A DNA stretch of 64,000 nucleotides from assembly GCF_014189455.1 (NCBI RefSeq), contig NZ_CP050296.1, positions 4,460,001-4,524,000 of the forward strand, written 5' to 3'. The stretch is from Mesorhizobium huakuii. GTDB lineage: Bacteria > Pseudomonadota > Alphaproteobacteria > Rhizobiales > Rhizobiaceae. Position numbers and translations under genes: made by a program. The notes beneath the pieces are model-generated. The model saw only the letters and a program-made list of their open reading frames with translations. It ran no database searches and was not told where the DNA came from. The stretch's first letter is position 1; each line of letters begins with the position of its first letter. Positions 16,481 through 26,037 of this stretch are shown here, piece after piece.

Positions 16481-18573
16481 GACTGGCTGCCTTTGCGGAT
16501 CAGAAGGATGGCGCCGTCGCTCTGGATGACGGCGTCGAAGCTGGTGGTGACGACGGTGGACGTCTCGCGTTCGACGATGACCACAGGCCCGGCGACGCGG
16601 TCGCCGGCGCACAGCGCCTCGCGTTCGACGATGCCATAGGTCTGCGGCTCGCCGCTTGCCGGATCGAACACTGCGCGGGTCGTGGGCGGCTGGCTGGTTC
16701 GGGTGCCGGCCGTCAGTTCGTGCCTGGCAACATCGGGCCTTATATCCGTCGCCTTGACCGACCAGGTGACGATCTCGATCTCCAACCCGTCGAGCCCTTC
16801 TATGGCGCGGCCGAAGAAGCGCTGGTAGTTCGCCTCGAACAGCTCCTTGAGCCCGGTGATGGCATCGTCGCCGAACGGCTTGTCCGGCAGCAGCACCGGG
16901 ATTTCCCAGCCCTGGCCGGCATAACGCATGAAGGCGGTGATCTCGCAGGTGATGCTGCCGCTGGCGCCGCTGCGCACGAAGCTTTCGGCTGATGCTCTGA
17001 GGTCGCCGAGCAAGGCGTTGACCTCGGCCGGCTTGAACCGCGACAGGCGGGTCAGCTTCGACGCCAGCGCCTCGTAACCGAATGGCGCCTTGAGGAAGCC
17101 GATCGCCGACCCGACGCCGGCGCCCTTGGGGACGATACAGCGTTCGATGCCGAGTTTTTCGCACAGCCTTGCCGCGTGAAGCGGGGCAGCGCCGCCAAAG
17201 GCGATCATCAGATTGTCGGAGATGTTCTTGCCGTTCTCGACCGCGTGGACGCGGGCGGCATTGGCCATGTTCTCGTCCACCACCTCGCAGATGCCGAAGG
17301 CCGTCGACATGGCATCGAGCGACAGGCGCTCGCCGACATCGCGCAGGATGGCCTGTTCCGACGCCGCCGTGTTGAGCCGGATCGCGCCGCCGGCAAAATT
17401 GTCGGGATCGAGCTTGCCGAGCACGAGGTCAGCGTCGGTGATCGCCGGGCGCGTGCCGCCGCGGCCGTAGCAGGCAGGCCCCGGCTCCGAGCCTGCACTT
17501 TCCGGCCCGGTCTGGATGCGACCCATGGCGTCGACCCAGGCGATCGAGCCGCCGCCGGCACCGATCTCGATCATCTCGATGACCGGAATAGAGATCGGCA
17601 TGCCCGAGCCCTTGCAGAAGCGGTAGGTGCGCGCCACCTCGAAGGTTCTGGCCGTGCGCGGCGCAAAGTCCTCGATCAGGCAGATCTTCGCGGTGGTGCC
17701 GCCCATGTCGTAGGAGACGACCTTTTCCAGGCCGAAGCGCCTGGCGATATCGGCGGCGAAGATGGCGCCGCCGGCCGGGCCGGATTCGACCAGGCGCACG
17801 GGAAACTCAGAAGCTGTCTCCACCGAGATCAGGCCGCCGCCCGAATGGATCATGAAGACCGGGCAGTCGGCGCCCATCTCCTTCAGCCGTGTCTGGAAGC
17901 GGGCGAGATAGTCGGCCATTTGCGGCCGCACATAGGCGTTGGCGCAGACCGTGTTGAAGCGTTCGAATTCGCGCATCTGCGGCGACACTTCGGCGCTGAT
18001 CGAAATCGGGATGCTGAGCTTGCGGGACAGAATTTCGCGCGCGCGGCGTTCATGCGCCGGATTTGTGTAGGCGTGGATGAAGCCGATCGCCACCGAACCG
18101 AAGCCGCCGGCCGCGATCCGTCCGGCAATCTCCTCCAGCGCGGCTTCATCGAGCGGCTGCAGTTCCTGCCCTTCGGCGCCGATCCGGCCCTTCACCGTGA
18201 AGCGATGCTCGCGCGGGATGAGCGGCGTCGGCAGCTGCAGGTTCAGATCATATTGTTCGAAGCGGTTTTCGGTCCGCATCTCGATCACGTCGCGGAAGCC
18301 TTCGGTGGTGACCAGCGCGGTCTTGGCGCCACGGCGTTCGATCAGGGCGTTGGTGGCGAGCGTCGTGCCGTGGATGATGATGCCGATCTCGGCAGGCGAA
18401 ATGCCGGCATCGCGCGTGACGACGGCGATGCCGTCGAGGATCGCCTGCTCTGGCGCCGCATAGTTGGTCAGCACCTTGGTCGAGAACAGCGTTCCCCGGA
18501 GATCGAGGGCGATGTCTGTGAACGTGCCGCCTATGTCAGCGCCAAGACGGATGTCGTCGGTTCGGGAGGTCAT
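16477..18573 (-). CDS. hyuA: HyuA-type hydantoinase/oxoprolinase alpha (ATPase) subunit
   Basis: 698 aa. The N-terminal hydantoinase A domain opens with LGADIGGTFTDIAL, and the second ATP-binding motif is VVSYDMGGTTAKI in the middle; both belong to the ASKHA fold. HGTTLATNALIERRGAKTALV is a further family mark. It supplies the ATP-binding half of the HyuAB enzyme. The start overlaps the TPP-enzyme stop by 4 bases (ATGA) and the stop overlaps hyuB likewise. The exact substrate is not evident; 5-oxoprolinase, N-methylhydantoinase and acetone-carboxylase-like activities are alternatives. Confidence 0.9.
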   Translation of the reverse strand: MTSRTDDIRLGADIGGTFTDIALDLRGTLFSTKVLTNYAAPEQAILDGIAVVTRDAGISPAEIGIIIHGTTLATNALIERRGAKTALVTTEGFRDVIEMRTENRFEQYDLNLQLPTPLIPREHRFTVKGRIGAEGQELQPLDEAALEEIAGRIAAGGFGSVAIGFIHAYTNPAHERRAREILSRKLSIPISISAEVSPQMREFERFNTVCANAYVRPQMADYLARFQTRLKEMGADCPVFMIHSGGGLISVETASEFPVRLVESGPAGGAIFAADIARRFGLEKVVSYDMGGTTAKICLIEDFAPRTARTFEVARTYRFCKGSGMPISIPVIEMIEIGAGGGSIAWVDAMGRIQTGPESAGSEPGPACYGRGGTRPAITDADLVLGKLDPDNFAGGAIRLNTAASEQAILRDVGERLSLDAMSTAFGICEVVDENMANAARVHAVENGKNISDNLMIAFGGAAPLHAARLCEKLGIERCIVPKGAGVGSAIGFLKAPFGYEALASKLTRLSRFKPAEVNALLGDLRASAESFVRSGASGSITCEITAFMRYAGQGWEIPVLLPDKPFGDDAITGLKELFEANYQRFFGRAIEGLDGLEIEIVTWSVKATDIRPDVARHELTAGTRTSQPPTTRAVFDPASGEPQTYGIVEREALCAGDRVAGPVVIVERETSTVVTTSFDAVIQSDGAILLIRKGSQS

Positions 18574-20240
18574 GCCTTGGCCTTCTGCGAAGCGAGCGCG
18601 GCTTCGCGCATCTGGGAGAGGGTCTGCCGGGGCGTCAGCGCTTCGGGCGAGATGGCGATGTCGAGGACGGCGCCGGTCGTCGAGCTGAGTGCCCGCCCGA
18701 AGGCCGCGGCGAAATCCGCGGTGGATTCGACCCGCTCGGCATGGAAGCCATAGGCCTTCGCCAGCGCCACGAAGTCCGGGTTTTCGAGCGAGGTTCCGGA
18801 GACGCGGGCCGGGTAGTGGCGCTCCTGATGCGCACGGATGGTGCCGTAAATGCCGTTGTTGATGATCAGCACGATCGGCTGCGCGCCCGCCTGCATGGCG
18901 GTGCCGAGTTCCTGGCAGTTCATCTGGAAATCGCCGTCGCCGGCAAAGCAGACGACGGTGCGCTCCGGGAACGCGACTTTTGCCGCGACCGCCGCCGGCA
19001 GGCCGTAGCCCATGGCGCCGGACTGCGGCGCGAGCAGCCGCGCCTGTGGCCCGAACTTGAAGAACTTGTTCGGCCATACCGTGAAATTGCCGGCACCGTT
19101 GGTGAGGATGACGTCGGCGGGCAAGGTCTCGCGCAGCCAGGCGCTGACCGCCACCATATCCACCGGGCCCGGCTGGACGGGTGCCGCGAATGTCCCTTCA
19201 TAGGCCTTGCGCGCTGCCGCGCGCCACTCCGCCCATGTACCCTTGACCGGCGTCAAAGCCTTGGCGAAGGCGTTCGGGCCGGCATGGATGCCGATGACAG
19301 GCACATAGATCTTGCCGATCTCGCGGTCGGAGCCATGGACGTGGATCAGCTTCTGGCGCGGCTGCGGCACCGACAGCAGCGTATAGCCGTCCGTGGTCAT
19401 CTCGCCGAAGCGCACATTGACGGCCAGGATCACATCGGCGTCGCTGATCAGCTTCTTCACATGCGCCACCATGCCGACACCGGCCTCGCCGACGAAGGCG
19501 AGCGAATGGTTGTCGAACTGATCCTGATAGCGGAAGGCGGCCACGACCGGGATGTCGGACGCCTCGGCGAAAGCCTGCAGCGCCGTACGTCCAGCCTCCG
19601 TCCAGTTGGCACCGCCCATGAGCAGAACCGGCTTTTCCGCAGCCGCTAGCAGTTTGAATGCCGCAGCCATCGCATCCACGCTCGGCGCCGGCTCGAAAAT
19701 CGCTGCCGGCCCGCTGAGCGGAGCGGCTTCGGTCAGCGTGGTCAGCATGTCCTCCGGCAGCGCGACCACCACGGGGCCAGGCCGTCCGGTCAAGGCGGTG
19801 GTCCAGGCCCGCGCGACGATCTCCGGCAGGCGCGCGACGTCGTCGATCTCGACCGCCCATTTGGCGACGGTGCCGTAAACGGCCCGGTAGTCGATCTCCT
19901 GGAAAGCCTCGCGGCCCTTCATGTCGGTGCCGACCTGGCCGACGAACAGGATCATCGGCGAACTGTCCTGCATGGCCGTGTGGACGCCGATGCTGGCATT
20001 GGTGACGCCCGGGCCGCGCGTCACGAAGCAGATGCCCGGCGATCCCGTCAGCTTGCCATAGGCGGAAGCCATGAACGCCGCGCCGCCCTCATTGCGGCAC
20101 AGCACATAGTCCAGCTTTCCCTCTGTGTCATGCAGCGCATCGAGAACGGCCAGGTAGCTCTCACCCGGTACGCCGAAGCTCTTGCTCGCGCCCAGAGCGA
20201 TCAGGCATTCGACAAGAAGGCGGCCGCCATTGCGGATCAT
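18570..20240 (-). CDS. Thiamine-diphosphate-dependent enzyme (acetolactate synthase-like)
   Basis: 556 aa with the three TPP-enzyme domains. The N-terminal domain keeps the cofactor-activating Glu in CRNEGGAAFMA (~residue 51). The C-terminal domain has the cofactor motif GDGDFQMN running to IINNGIYG. It is closer to the acetolactate-synthase/benzoylformate-decarboxylase superfamily than to E1 dehydrogenases, but a biosynthetic role in branched-chain amino acids is unlikely because no IlvN-like subunit is present and it sits in a hydantoinase operon. Likely a 2-oxo acid decarboxylase or carboligase. It is the first gene of the four-gene overlapping block, 115 bases after the GlcD-like gene. 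Confidence 0.85.
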   Translation of the reverse strand: MIRNGGRLLVECLIALGASKSFGVPGESYLAVLDALHDTEGKLDYVLCRNEGGAAFMASAYGKLTGSPGICFVTRGPGVTNASIGVHTAMQDSSPMILFVGQVGTDMKGREAFQEIDYRAVYGTVAKWAVEIDDVARLPEIVARAWTTALTGRPGPVVVALPEDMLTTLTEAAPLSGPAAIFEPAPSVDAMAAAFKLLAAAEKPVLLMGGANWTEAGRTALQAFAEASDIPVVAAFRYQDQFDNHSLAFVGEAGVGMVAHVKKLISDADVILAVNVRFGEMTTDGYTLLSVPQPRQKLIHVHGSDREIGKIYVPVIGIHAGPNAFAKALTPVKGTWAEWRAAARKAYEGTFAAPVQPGPVDMVAVSAWLRETLPADVILTNGAGNFTVWPNKFFKFGPQARLLAPQSGAMGYGLPAAVAAKVAFPERTVVCFAGDGDFQMNCQELGTAMQAGAQPIVLIINNGIYGTIRAHQERHYPARVSGTSLENPDFVALAKAYGFHAERVESTADFAAAFGRALSSTTGAVLDIAISPEALTPRQTLSQMREAALASQKAKA

Positions 20241-20355
20241 GCTTCGATATCCTTACAGCTGGCGGCAAGCGGACCGAGCCTGCCCTTCGGTTTATACCTG
20301 CACTCTGGCGGGTCGGGGCGAAATCAAGAAATGCGGACTATTCGAAAGTTTTTCT

Positions 20356-21762
20356 TTACTGTGGCGAACGCACCAGAACACCGGGATTCATCGTGCCCAG
20401 CGGATCGAACGCGCTCTTCAGCCGCGCCATGAGTTCCCGCTCCACCAAACCGCGATTGCGCTCGGCCAGGGCGATCTTGGCACGGCCCAATCCATGCTCG
20501 GCCGCGAAGCTGCCGCCCATTTGCGTGGCAAGCGCCGACAGTGCCTCGGCAAACTGCCCGGCCTTGCCGTCGAAATCGCCACGGCCTTCCGGCGGCGACA
20601 GATTGTAGTGGATGTTGCCGTCGCCGAGATGCCCGAACGGGTTGATCCGCACGCCGGGCAGAATCTCATGGCAGATTTTTGCACCGGCCTCGACGAAGCG
20701 CCCGATCGCGCCCGGCGGCACGGAGATGTCGTGCTTGAGCTGTTCGCCTTCCAGACGCTGCCCCTCCGGCTGTTCCTCGCGCAGCCGCCAGAACTGCGCC
20801 CGATGCGCGCCCGACGTCGCCAGCGCGCCATCCAGCACCAGGCCTTGCTCCATTCCCCATTCCAACGCCGAATTCAGGATCTCGTCCAGCGGAACGCGGC
20901 TAGAGCCGGAAGCCAGTTCGACGAGCAGGTAGACATCGCCCCGCGTCTCCAACTGATAGGCGAGATCGGGCAAGTGCTTGAGCGCCAGTTCCAGCCCGAC
21001 ATCGCTGAAGAATTCGACGCCGGTCAGAAATTCCCCTGCCTCGCCGCGCAGGTAGGCGCCGAACGAAACGGCAGCGGCAAAGTCGGATATGACGAGAAGT
21101 GCGCTCGCCTGCTGCCTTGGCGTCGGATAGAGCCGCAGCACCGCGCGCGTCACGATGCCGAGCGTTCCTTCCGCGCCGCAGAACAGCTTGCGCAGCTGAT
21201 AGCCCGCATTGTCCTTCTGCACCGCGCGCAGTCCGTCCCACACGGTGCCGTCCGGTGTCACCACTTCGAGGCCGAGCACGAGGTCCTGCATCATGCCATA
21301 GCGAAACCCCTGGCTGCCGCCGGCATTGGTTCCGATCAAGCCGCCGATCCCAGCGCTGCCTTCCGCGCCGAGATGCATGGGAAACATCAGGCCATGCGGC
21401 TCCAGCGCCTCGTGCAGCGCGGCAAGCACGACGCCCGCTTCGACGACGATCGAGCCGCTGTCGAGATCGGGTTCGCCGATCGCCGCCATGCGCGACAGCG
21501 AGACGATCACCGCGTTCGGCTGCTCCGCGACGGCACCGCCGCAAAGCCCGGTATTGCCACCTTGCGGCACCACCGCCAGCCCAGCCTCGCGGCACGCCTT
21601 GACGACCGCGGCCACTTCAACGGTTGTCGCGGGGCGTGCAACGCCCAGCGGCGCGACGCCATAGCGGTTGAGCCAATCGCGCTGGTAGGGCGCGGCATCG
21701 GCGCCCGAAAGCCAGCCTTTCGGTCCGAGGATCTGGCGCAGCGCGGCTGTGGGGTCAGTCAT
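20356..21762 (-). CDS. FAD-binding oxidoreductase, D-2-hydroxyacid dehydrogenase (GlcD/D2HGDH) type
   Basis: 468 aa. The FAD_binding_4 domain shows VVPQGGNTGLCGGAV and the TNAGGSQGFRYG loop; the C-terminal FAD-oxidase domain has NPFGHLGDGNIHYN (metal-binding HLGDGN) and EHGLGRAKI. Such enzymes oxidise D-2-hydroxy acids (D-2-hydroxyglutarate, D-lactate, glycolate) to 2-oxo acids and pass electrons to an ETF or quinone. I chose the ATG at 21762, with AGGGA before it, over one 19 codons upstream. Its product type, a 2-oxo acid, fits the adjacent TPP enzyme and aminotransferase. It follows the transporter ATPase after 53 bases. Confidence 0.85.
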   Translation of the reverse strand: MTDPTAALRQILGPKGWLSGADAAPYQRDWLNRYGVAPLGVARPATTVEVAAVVKACREAGLAVVPQGGNTGLCGGAVAEQPNAVIVSLSRMAAIGEPDLDSGSIVVEAGVVLAALHEALEPHGLMFPMHLGAEGSAGIGGLIGTNAGGSQGFRYGMMQDLVLGLEVVTPDGTVWDGLRAVQKDNAGYQLRKLFCGAEGTLGIVTRAVLRLYPTPRQQASALLVISDFAAAVSFGAYLRGEAGEFLTGVEFFSDVGLELALKHLPDLAYQLETRGDVYLLVELASGSSRVPLDEILNSALEWGMEQGLVLDGALATSGAHRAQFWRLREEQPEGQRLEGEQLKHDISVPPGAIGRFVEAGAKICHEILPGVRINPFGHLGDGNIHYNLSPPEGRGDFDGKAGQFAEALSALATQMGGSFAAEHGLGRAKIALAERNRGLVERELMARLKSAFDPLGTMNPGVLVRSPQ

Positions 21763-21815
21763 GGAAATCCCTGAATGTGTGTGCTGCTTGAACGTTGCAT
21801 CTTCAAAAATGCCGT

Positions 21816-22580
21816 TCAATGACCCAGCACCTGCGACAGGAATTGTCGAGTGCGCTCGTTGCGGGACGCTGTGAAGAATTCTTCCGGTGGCGCCTCCTCG
21901 ACGATCTCGCCGCCATCCATGAAGACCACCCGGTCGGCGACCCTTCGGGCAAAGCCCATCTCATGCGTGACGCAGATCATCGTCATGCCTTCGGAGGCGA
22001 GCGTCACCATGACGTCGAGCACTTCCGAAATCATTTCCGGATCGAGCGCCGAGGTCGGTTCGTCGAACAGCATGATCTGCGGCTGCATGCACAGCGCCCG
22101 CGCGATCGCCACCCGCTGCTGCTGGCCGCCGGAAAGCTGGCCGGGAAACTTCATCGCCTGTTCGGGAATGCGGACCTTCTCCAGATAGCGCCGGGCGGTT
22201 GCCTCGGCGTCAGCGCGCGGCTTTCTGCGCACGATCATCGGCGACAGCATGCAGTTCTCCAGCACCGTCATGTGCGGAAACAGGTTGAAGTGCTGGAACA
22301 CCATGCCGACCTCCCGCCTGATCTCGTCGATGTTGCCGACATCGTCGTTGAGCTCTGTGCCGAGCACAGTGATACGACCTGCGTTATGTTGTTCGAGGCG
22401 ATTGATGCAGCGGATCATGGTCGACTTGCCCGAGCCCGATGGACCGCAGACGACGATCTTTTCGCCGCGCTCCACGGACAGGTTCACCTTTCTCAACGCG
22501 TGGAACGTCCCGTAATATTTGTCGAGATTTTCGATGCGGAGCGCGGGTCCGGCCGGTTGCGTCGATTTGCCTGAAATCAT
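21816..22580 (-). CDS. aapP: Amino acid ABC transporter ATP-binding protein (AapP-like)
   Basis: 254 aa. Walker [10 protein letters not shown], signature LSGGQQQR, Walker [16 protein letters not shown] and the switch THEMGFA are all intact, as is the Q-loop [14 protein letters not shown]. This is the polar-amino-acid (PAAT) ATPase subgroup, closest to AapP/GlnQ. The start follows AGGAGG at good spacing, 12 bases after the aapM stop. It energises the AapQ/AapM permease pair. Confidence 0.92.
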   Translation of the reverse strand: MISGKSTQPAGPALRIENLDKYYGTFHALRKVNLSVERGEKIVVCGPSGSGKSTMIRCINRLEQHNAGRITVLGTELNDDVGNIDEIRREVGMVFQHFNLFPHMTVLENCMLSPMIVRRKPRADAEATARRYLEKVRIPEQAMKFPGQLSGGQQQRVAIARALCMQPQIMLFDEPTSALDPEMISEVLDVMVTLASEGMTMICVTHEMGFARRVADRVVFMDGGEIVEEAPPEEFFTASRNERTRQFLSQVLGH

Positions 22581-22592
22581 GTCCGCGCCTCC

Positions 22593-23665
22593 TTAGCGTT
22601 CACTGACCGACATGCGGCGTTCCAGGAAGGCGCCGTAGCGGGACAGGCTGAAAACGAAGACGAAATAGATGAAGGCGATGAAGGCGTAGACCTCGACATA
22701 GGCGAAGCGCCATTCGCCGGTGCCGTAGGCAGCATTGCCGGAAGCCAGAATCTCGAAGAAACCGACGATGACCACCAGCGAGGTCTCCTTGAACGAGATG
22801 ACGAACTGGTTGATCGTCGCCGGCAGCGCGTTGCGCATGGCCTGCGGCAAGAGAATGCGGCCGATGCGCTGCCAGTAGCGCATGCCGAGCGCCATGGCGG
22901 CTTCTTCCTGTCCCTTGGCAACGCCCTGCATGCCGCCGCGCACGATCTCCGCCTGGTAGGCGGAGAAGAACAGCGCCGAACCCAGGATCACCCGGTAGAG
23001 CTTGTCGCCCTGCAGCCATTGCGGCAGCGCGAACGGCAGCACGATGGCGAATGTGAACAGGATCGAGATCAGCGGCAGCGAGCGCACCCCATCGATGATC
23101 AGGCCGGTGGTGCGGGAAATCCAGGGCAGTTCCGAGCGGCGCAGCAAAGCGAGGCAGATCGCCAGCGGGAAGCCGATCAGGCAGGTGGTGACAAAGATGA
23201 ACAGGGTCAGCGCCAGCCCGCCCCACGCTTCCTCGCCGACGAAGGGCAGGCCGAGCACGCCGCCTTTCATCAGCACGTAGAAGACGGTGGTTCCGACACC
23301 CCAGACCAGGGCGATGCGGCGGCCCGTCCAGAAGGCTGGAATGCAGCTCAGCACCGTCATCACCACCACGGCCACGCAGGCCAGCGCCGAGCGCCATTGC
23401 TCCTCATAGGGATAGAGGCCGAAAAAGATGATGCGCCACCTGGCCGCGATGACCGACCAGCAGGCCCCGGCCGCGGCCTGGCAGGCTTCGGGCCCGCCGC
23501 TGGTGGTGAAGACAGCCGAGAAGACCGCCCAGTTCAGCAGCTTCCAGACGATGAAAGCCATGATCGCCAGGGAGATCAGCGACATCACGGCCTGAAGCGG
23601 CGTCGCGAAGAAGCGTCGCCTCAGATCTTTGAGCTTTCCGGGGGCGGGGGAGCGACAATCTCCAT
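22593..23665 (-). CDS. aapM: Amino acid ABC permease AapM, 5' end apparently frameshifted
   Basis: The permease body is intact: several membrane segments and the EAA loop (AAMALGMRYWQRIGRILLPQAM) near the C-terminus. The natural start is the ATG at 23665, 3 bases after the aapQ stop with GAGGGG in front, but that frame (MEIVAPPPPESSKI) stops after 14 codons. Inserting one C in the double C5 tract at 23640-23650 joins it to KLKDLRRRFFATPLQ and the rest, giving 357 aa with the family's RxxFATPL N-terminus. As the bases stand, the next in-frame ATG is at 23585 (330 aa), which would remove the cytoplasmic N-terminus. A sequencing error in the C run is the simplest reading. Confidence 0.85.
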
Positions 23666-23668
23666 GGC

Positions 23669-24832
23669 TCAGCCCCTCAGCTGATTGCCCTTGAGGGCAA
23701 TGGCCTTGTTGAGGCGGTTGAACAGGGCGGCCAGCGAGAGGTTGATGGCGAGGAAGCCCGCCATCAGGATGCCGATCACTTCGAGGGTCTGGCCGGAATG
23801 ATTGATCGTCAGCGCCACGATCATGAAGAAATCCGTGAAGCCCACCGCAATGCCCATCGTGGTCGCCTTCATCAGCCAGACATACTGGTTGGCCAGGATC
23901 GGCAACATGGCGCGCAGCGCCAGCGGCAGCCGCACCAACGTGAACACCCGCCACGGGCTGAGCCCCAGTGAGAGCGCCGCTTCCATCTGACCCTTGCCGA
24001 CAGACTGGAAGCCACCGCGCACGATCTCTGCGATGTAGGAGCCGCCATAGATCGCGATGGCGATGGCCAGCGCGGAAAACTCCGGCGGAATGCGCAGGCC
24101 ACCCCTGAGGTTCAGGCCTTGCAATGCCGGGAAGTCGATGAACGGAGCGTCGGGCAGGCGGCCGATCACCAGAATGATCGCCGTGCAAGCGAGCGCTGCC
24201 GCCACGGCGGCGAATTGGATCGTACGGCGCTGGCCGATTGCCTGGCTCAGGCGCGATGTGCTGCCCAGCCAGAGCGGCAGCGCTATGGCCGCGACCAGGG
24301 CCAACAGGGCCAGCGCCATTGCCACTCCGCCGACATTCGGAAACGGGATGTAGAGCCCGCGGCTGGTGAGCAGAAAGCCCCAGGCTTCGTGCGCGGCGCG
24401 CGGCGTCGGCAAATGCGTGATCAGCGCATACCAGAAGAACACCTGCAGGATCAGCGGGATGTTGCGGAAGATGTCGACATAGGTGCGGCCGAGCAACTGC
24501 GCCAATTCGTTGGTGGAGGTCCGCGCCAGGCCGACGATGGTGCCGACTGTTGTCGCCAGCATCAGGCCGACGGTCCCCAGAAACAGCGTGTTGGTGATGC
24601 CGATGAGGAAGAACCACCAATAGGGGTCATTGGCCGTGGCGGGCAGCAGCGTGAAGTTCACGTCCCAGCCCGTCGACTTGAACAGGAAGTCGAAGCCGGA
24701 GGTGATCCCTTGCTCGGCCAGATTCCGCCGTGCGATCACGACACCGGCAAGCACCAGCGCTGCGATCGAACCGACATAGAGAAGCTGCAACAGCGCGTTG
24801 CGGACCTTCTGATTTCTCAGCAGGCTGCTCAT
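23669..24832 (-). CDS. aapQ: Amino acid ABC permease AapQ
   Basis: 387 aa with an N-terminal membrane segment, the long periplasmic N-terminal region typical of AapQ/BztB (DFLFKSTGWDVNFTLLP), and a C-terminal permease domain with the EAA-type loop EAALSLGLSPWRVFTLVRLPLAL. In Rhizobium the Aap system takes up a broad range of L-amino acids and also affects efflux. It is separated from aapJ by 81 bases that contain a strong hairpin, and its stop is 3 bases from the aapM start. Confidence 0.92.
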   Translation of the reverse strand: MSSLLRNQKVRNALLQLLYVGSIAALVLAGVVIARRNLAEQGITSGFDFLFKSTGWDVNFTLLPATANDPYWWFFLIGITNTLFLGTVGLMLATTVGTIVGLARTSTNELAQLLGRTYVDIFRNIPLILQVFFWYALITHLPTPRAAHEAWGFLLTSRGLYIPFPNVGGVAMALALLALVAAIALPLWLGSTSRLSQAIGQRRTIQFAAVAAALACTAIILVIGRLPDAPFIDFPALQGLNLRGGLRIPPEFSALAIAIAIYGGSYIAEIVRGGFQSVGKGQMEAALSLGLSPWRVFTLVRLPLALRAMLPILANQYVWLMKATTMGIAVGFTDFFMIVALTINHSGQTLEVIGILMAGFLAINLSLAALFNRLNKAIALKGNQLRG

Positions 24833-24858
24833 TGACCAATCTTTCCCGAATTGTCGCC

Positions 24859-24887
24859 GGCTCCGCCCGGCAAAGCCGGGCAGAGCC
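24859..24887 (-). promoter_or_regulatory. Strong stem-loop between aapJ and aapQ
   Basis: GGCTC (24859-24863) pairs with GAGCC (24883-24887), and GCCCGGC (24865-24871) with GCCGGGC (24875-24881), with one C/A mismatch and a 3-base loop. No T tract follows in the direction of transcription. Hairpins in this position after a binding-protein gene commonly protect that part of the mRNA or cause partial termination, so that more binding protein than permease is made. Confidence 0.6.
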
Positions 24888-24913
24888 TAGAGCGGGATGT
24901 GTTTAAGAGCGGA

Positions 24914-25948
24914 TCAGTCGATGACCAGCGGGAACAGGACGCCGCCATTGTTCCACAAATTGGTCAGCTCACGGTCCATCTTGTAGGGCGAGCCCTTGCC
25001 GAGGTCGCGATCGAAGATTTCGCCGTAATTGCCGACATTCTTGATCACCTTGTAGGCCCAGTCGTCGGAGAGCCCGAGACCCTTGCCCATGCCTGGCGTC
25101 ACGCCGAGGAACTTGGCCACTTGCGGCGAGGTCGGCTTGGCCTTGATCTCGTCGACATTCTTGGAGGTGATGCCTTCCTGCTCGGCGAAGATCAGCGTGC
25201 TCAGCGTCCAGTTGGCGATGTCAACCCAATTGTCGTCGCCTTGCCGCATGATCATCACTTCGGGCTCGACCGCCAGCACGTCGGGCAGGATGACATGGTC
25301 TTCGACCTTGCCCTTGGCGATGCGCGCGATGGCCAGCGTCGGGCCCCACTGCGCATAGAGATCGCAGCGTCCCGAGAAATAGGCCTGTTCGAGTTCCTCG
25401 GTCTTTTCGATGAGCACCGGCTCGAGCTTGATGCCGAGCTTGGCCGTGTAGGCGGCGACCTGCTGTTCCTGCGAGGTGCCGGCGGGAATGCAGATCGTGC
25501 CACCCGCGGCATCCTTGAGCGACTTCAGATTGAGTTCCTTGTGCGCCATCACCTTGGTCGTGCCGAGGTAGTAGGACATGGAGAACTGCAGCCCGAGTTC
25601 CGTGTCGCGGCTGAGCGTGCCGCCCGATGCCTTGATGATGATGTCGACATCGCCCGATTGCAACGCCGGCCAGCGCTGCGCCCAACTGATCGGGACGACC
25701 TTCAGCTTCGTCGGATCGCCGAACACCGCCGTGGCCACTGCCTTGCAGAGGTCGATGTCCATGCCCTTCCAATTGCCCTTGTCGTCCACCTCGGCAAAGC
25801 CGAGATAGGAGCCGTCATGGCCGGTGCAATTCAGCACGCCGCGTGCCTTGACCGTTTCGAGCGTCTTGCCGCCAGCAGCTTGCGCCGGCGCTGAAAAATG
25901 CACGAGGCCAAGGGCCAGGGCCGCAGCCCCCCATTTCATCGTCTTCAT
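24914..25948 (-). CDS. aapJ: Amino acid ABC substrate-binding protein AapJ
   Basis: 344 aa. A Sec signal peptide (MKTMKWGAAALALGLVHFSA, ending in AQA) precedes a family-3 periplasmic binding domain: TLETVKARGVLNCTGHDGSY, then GNWKGMDIDLCKAVATAVFG and ASGGTLSRDTELGL. The C-terminal WAYKVIKNVGNYGEIFDRD is typical of AapJ/BztA. I chose the ATG at 25948 because the upstream extension is not signal-like. It is the first gene of aapJQMP and lies downstream of the LysR gene on the same strand. The bound substrate here may be a specialised amino acid derivative rather than common L-amino acids, given the genes that follow. Confidence 0.92.
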   Translation of the reverse strand: MKTMKWGAAALALGLVHFSAPAQAAGGKTLETVKARGVLNCTGHDGSYLGFAEVDDKGNWKGMDIDLCKAVATAVFGDPTKLKVVPISWAQRWPALQSGDVDIIIKASGGTLSRDTELGLQFSMSYYLGTTKVMAHKELNLKSLKDAAGGTICIPAGTSQEQQVAAYTAKLGIKLEPVLIEKTEELEQAYFSGRCDLYAQWGPTLAIARIAKGKVEDHVILPDVLAVEPEVMIMRQGDDNWVDIANWTLSTLIFAEQEGITSKNVDEIKAKPTSPQVAKFLGVTPGMGKGLGLSDDWAYKVIKNVGNYGEIFDRDLGKGSPYKMDRELTNLWNNGGVLFPLVID

Positions 25949-26037
25949 GTTTGTTGTCTCCGCTGTTGAGGTTGTTCCGTTTCTTGTTGTTGGAGCCGCG
26001 AAAGAGAGCTTTCGAGGCCCGGTCTCGAAGCCGCTTC

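Noticed and set aside
18570..20240. Biosynthetic acetolactate synthase (IlvB)
   Set aside because: No regulatory IlvN-type gene follows and the gene is translationally coupled to hyuA.
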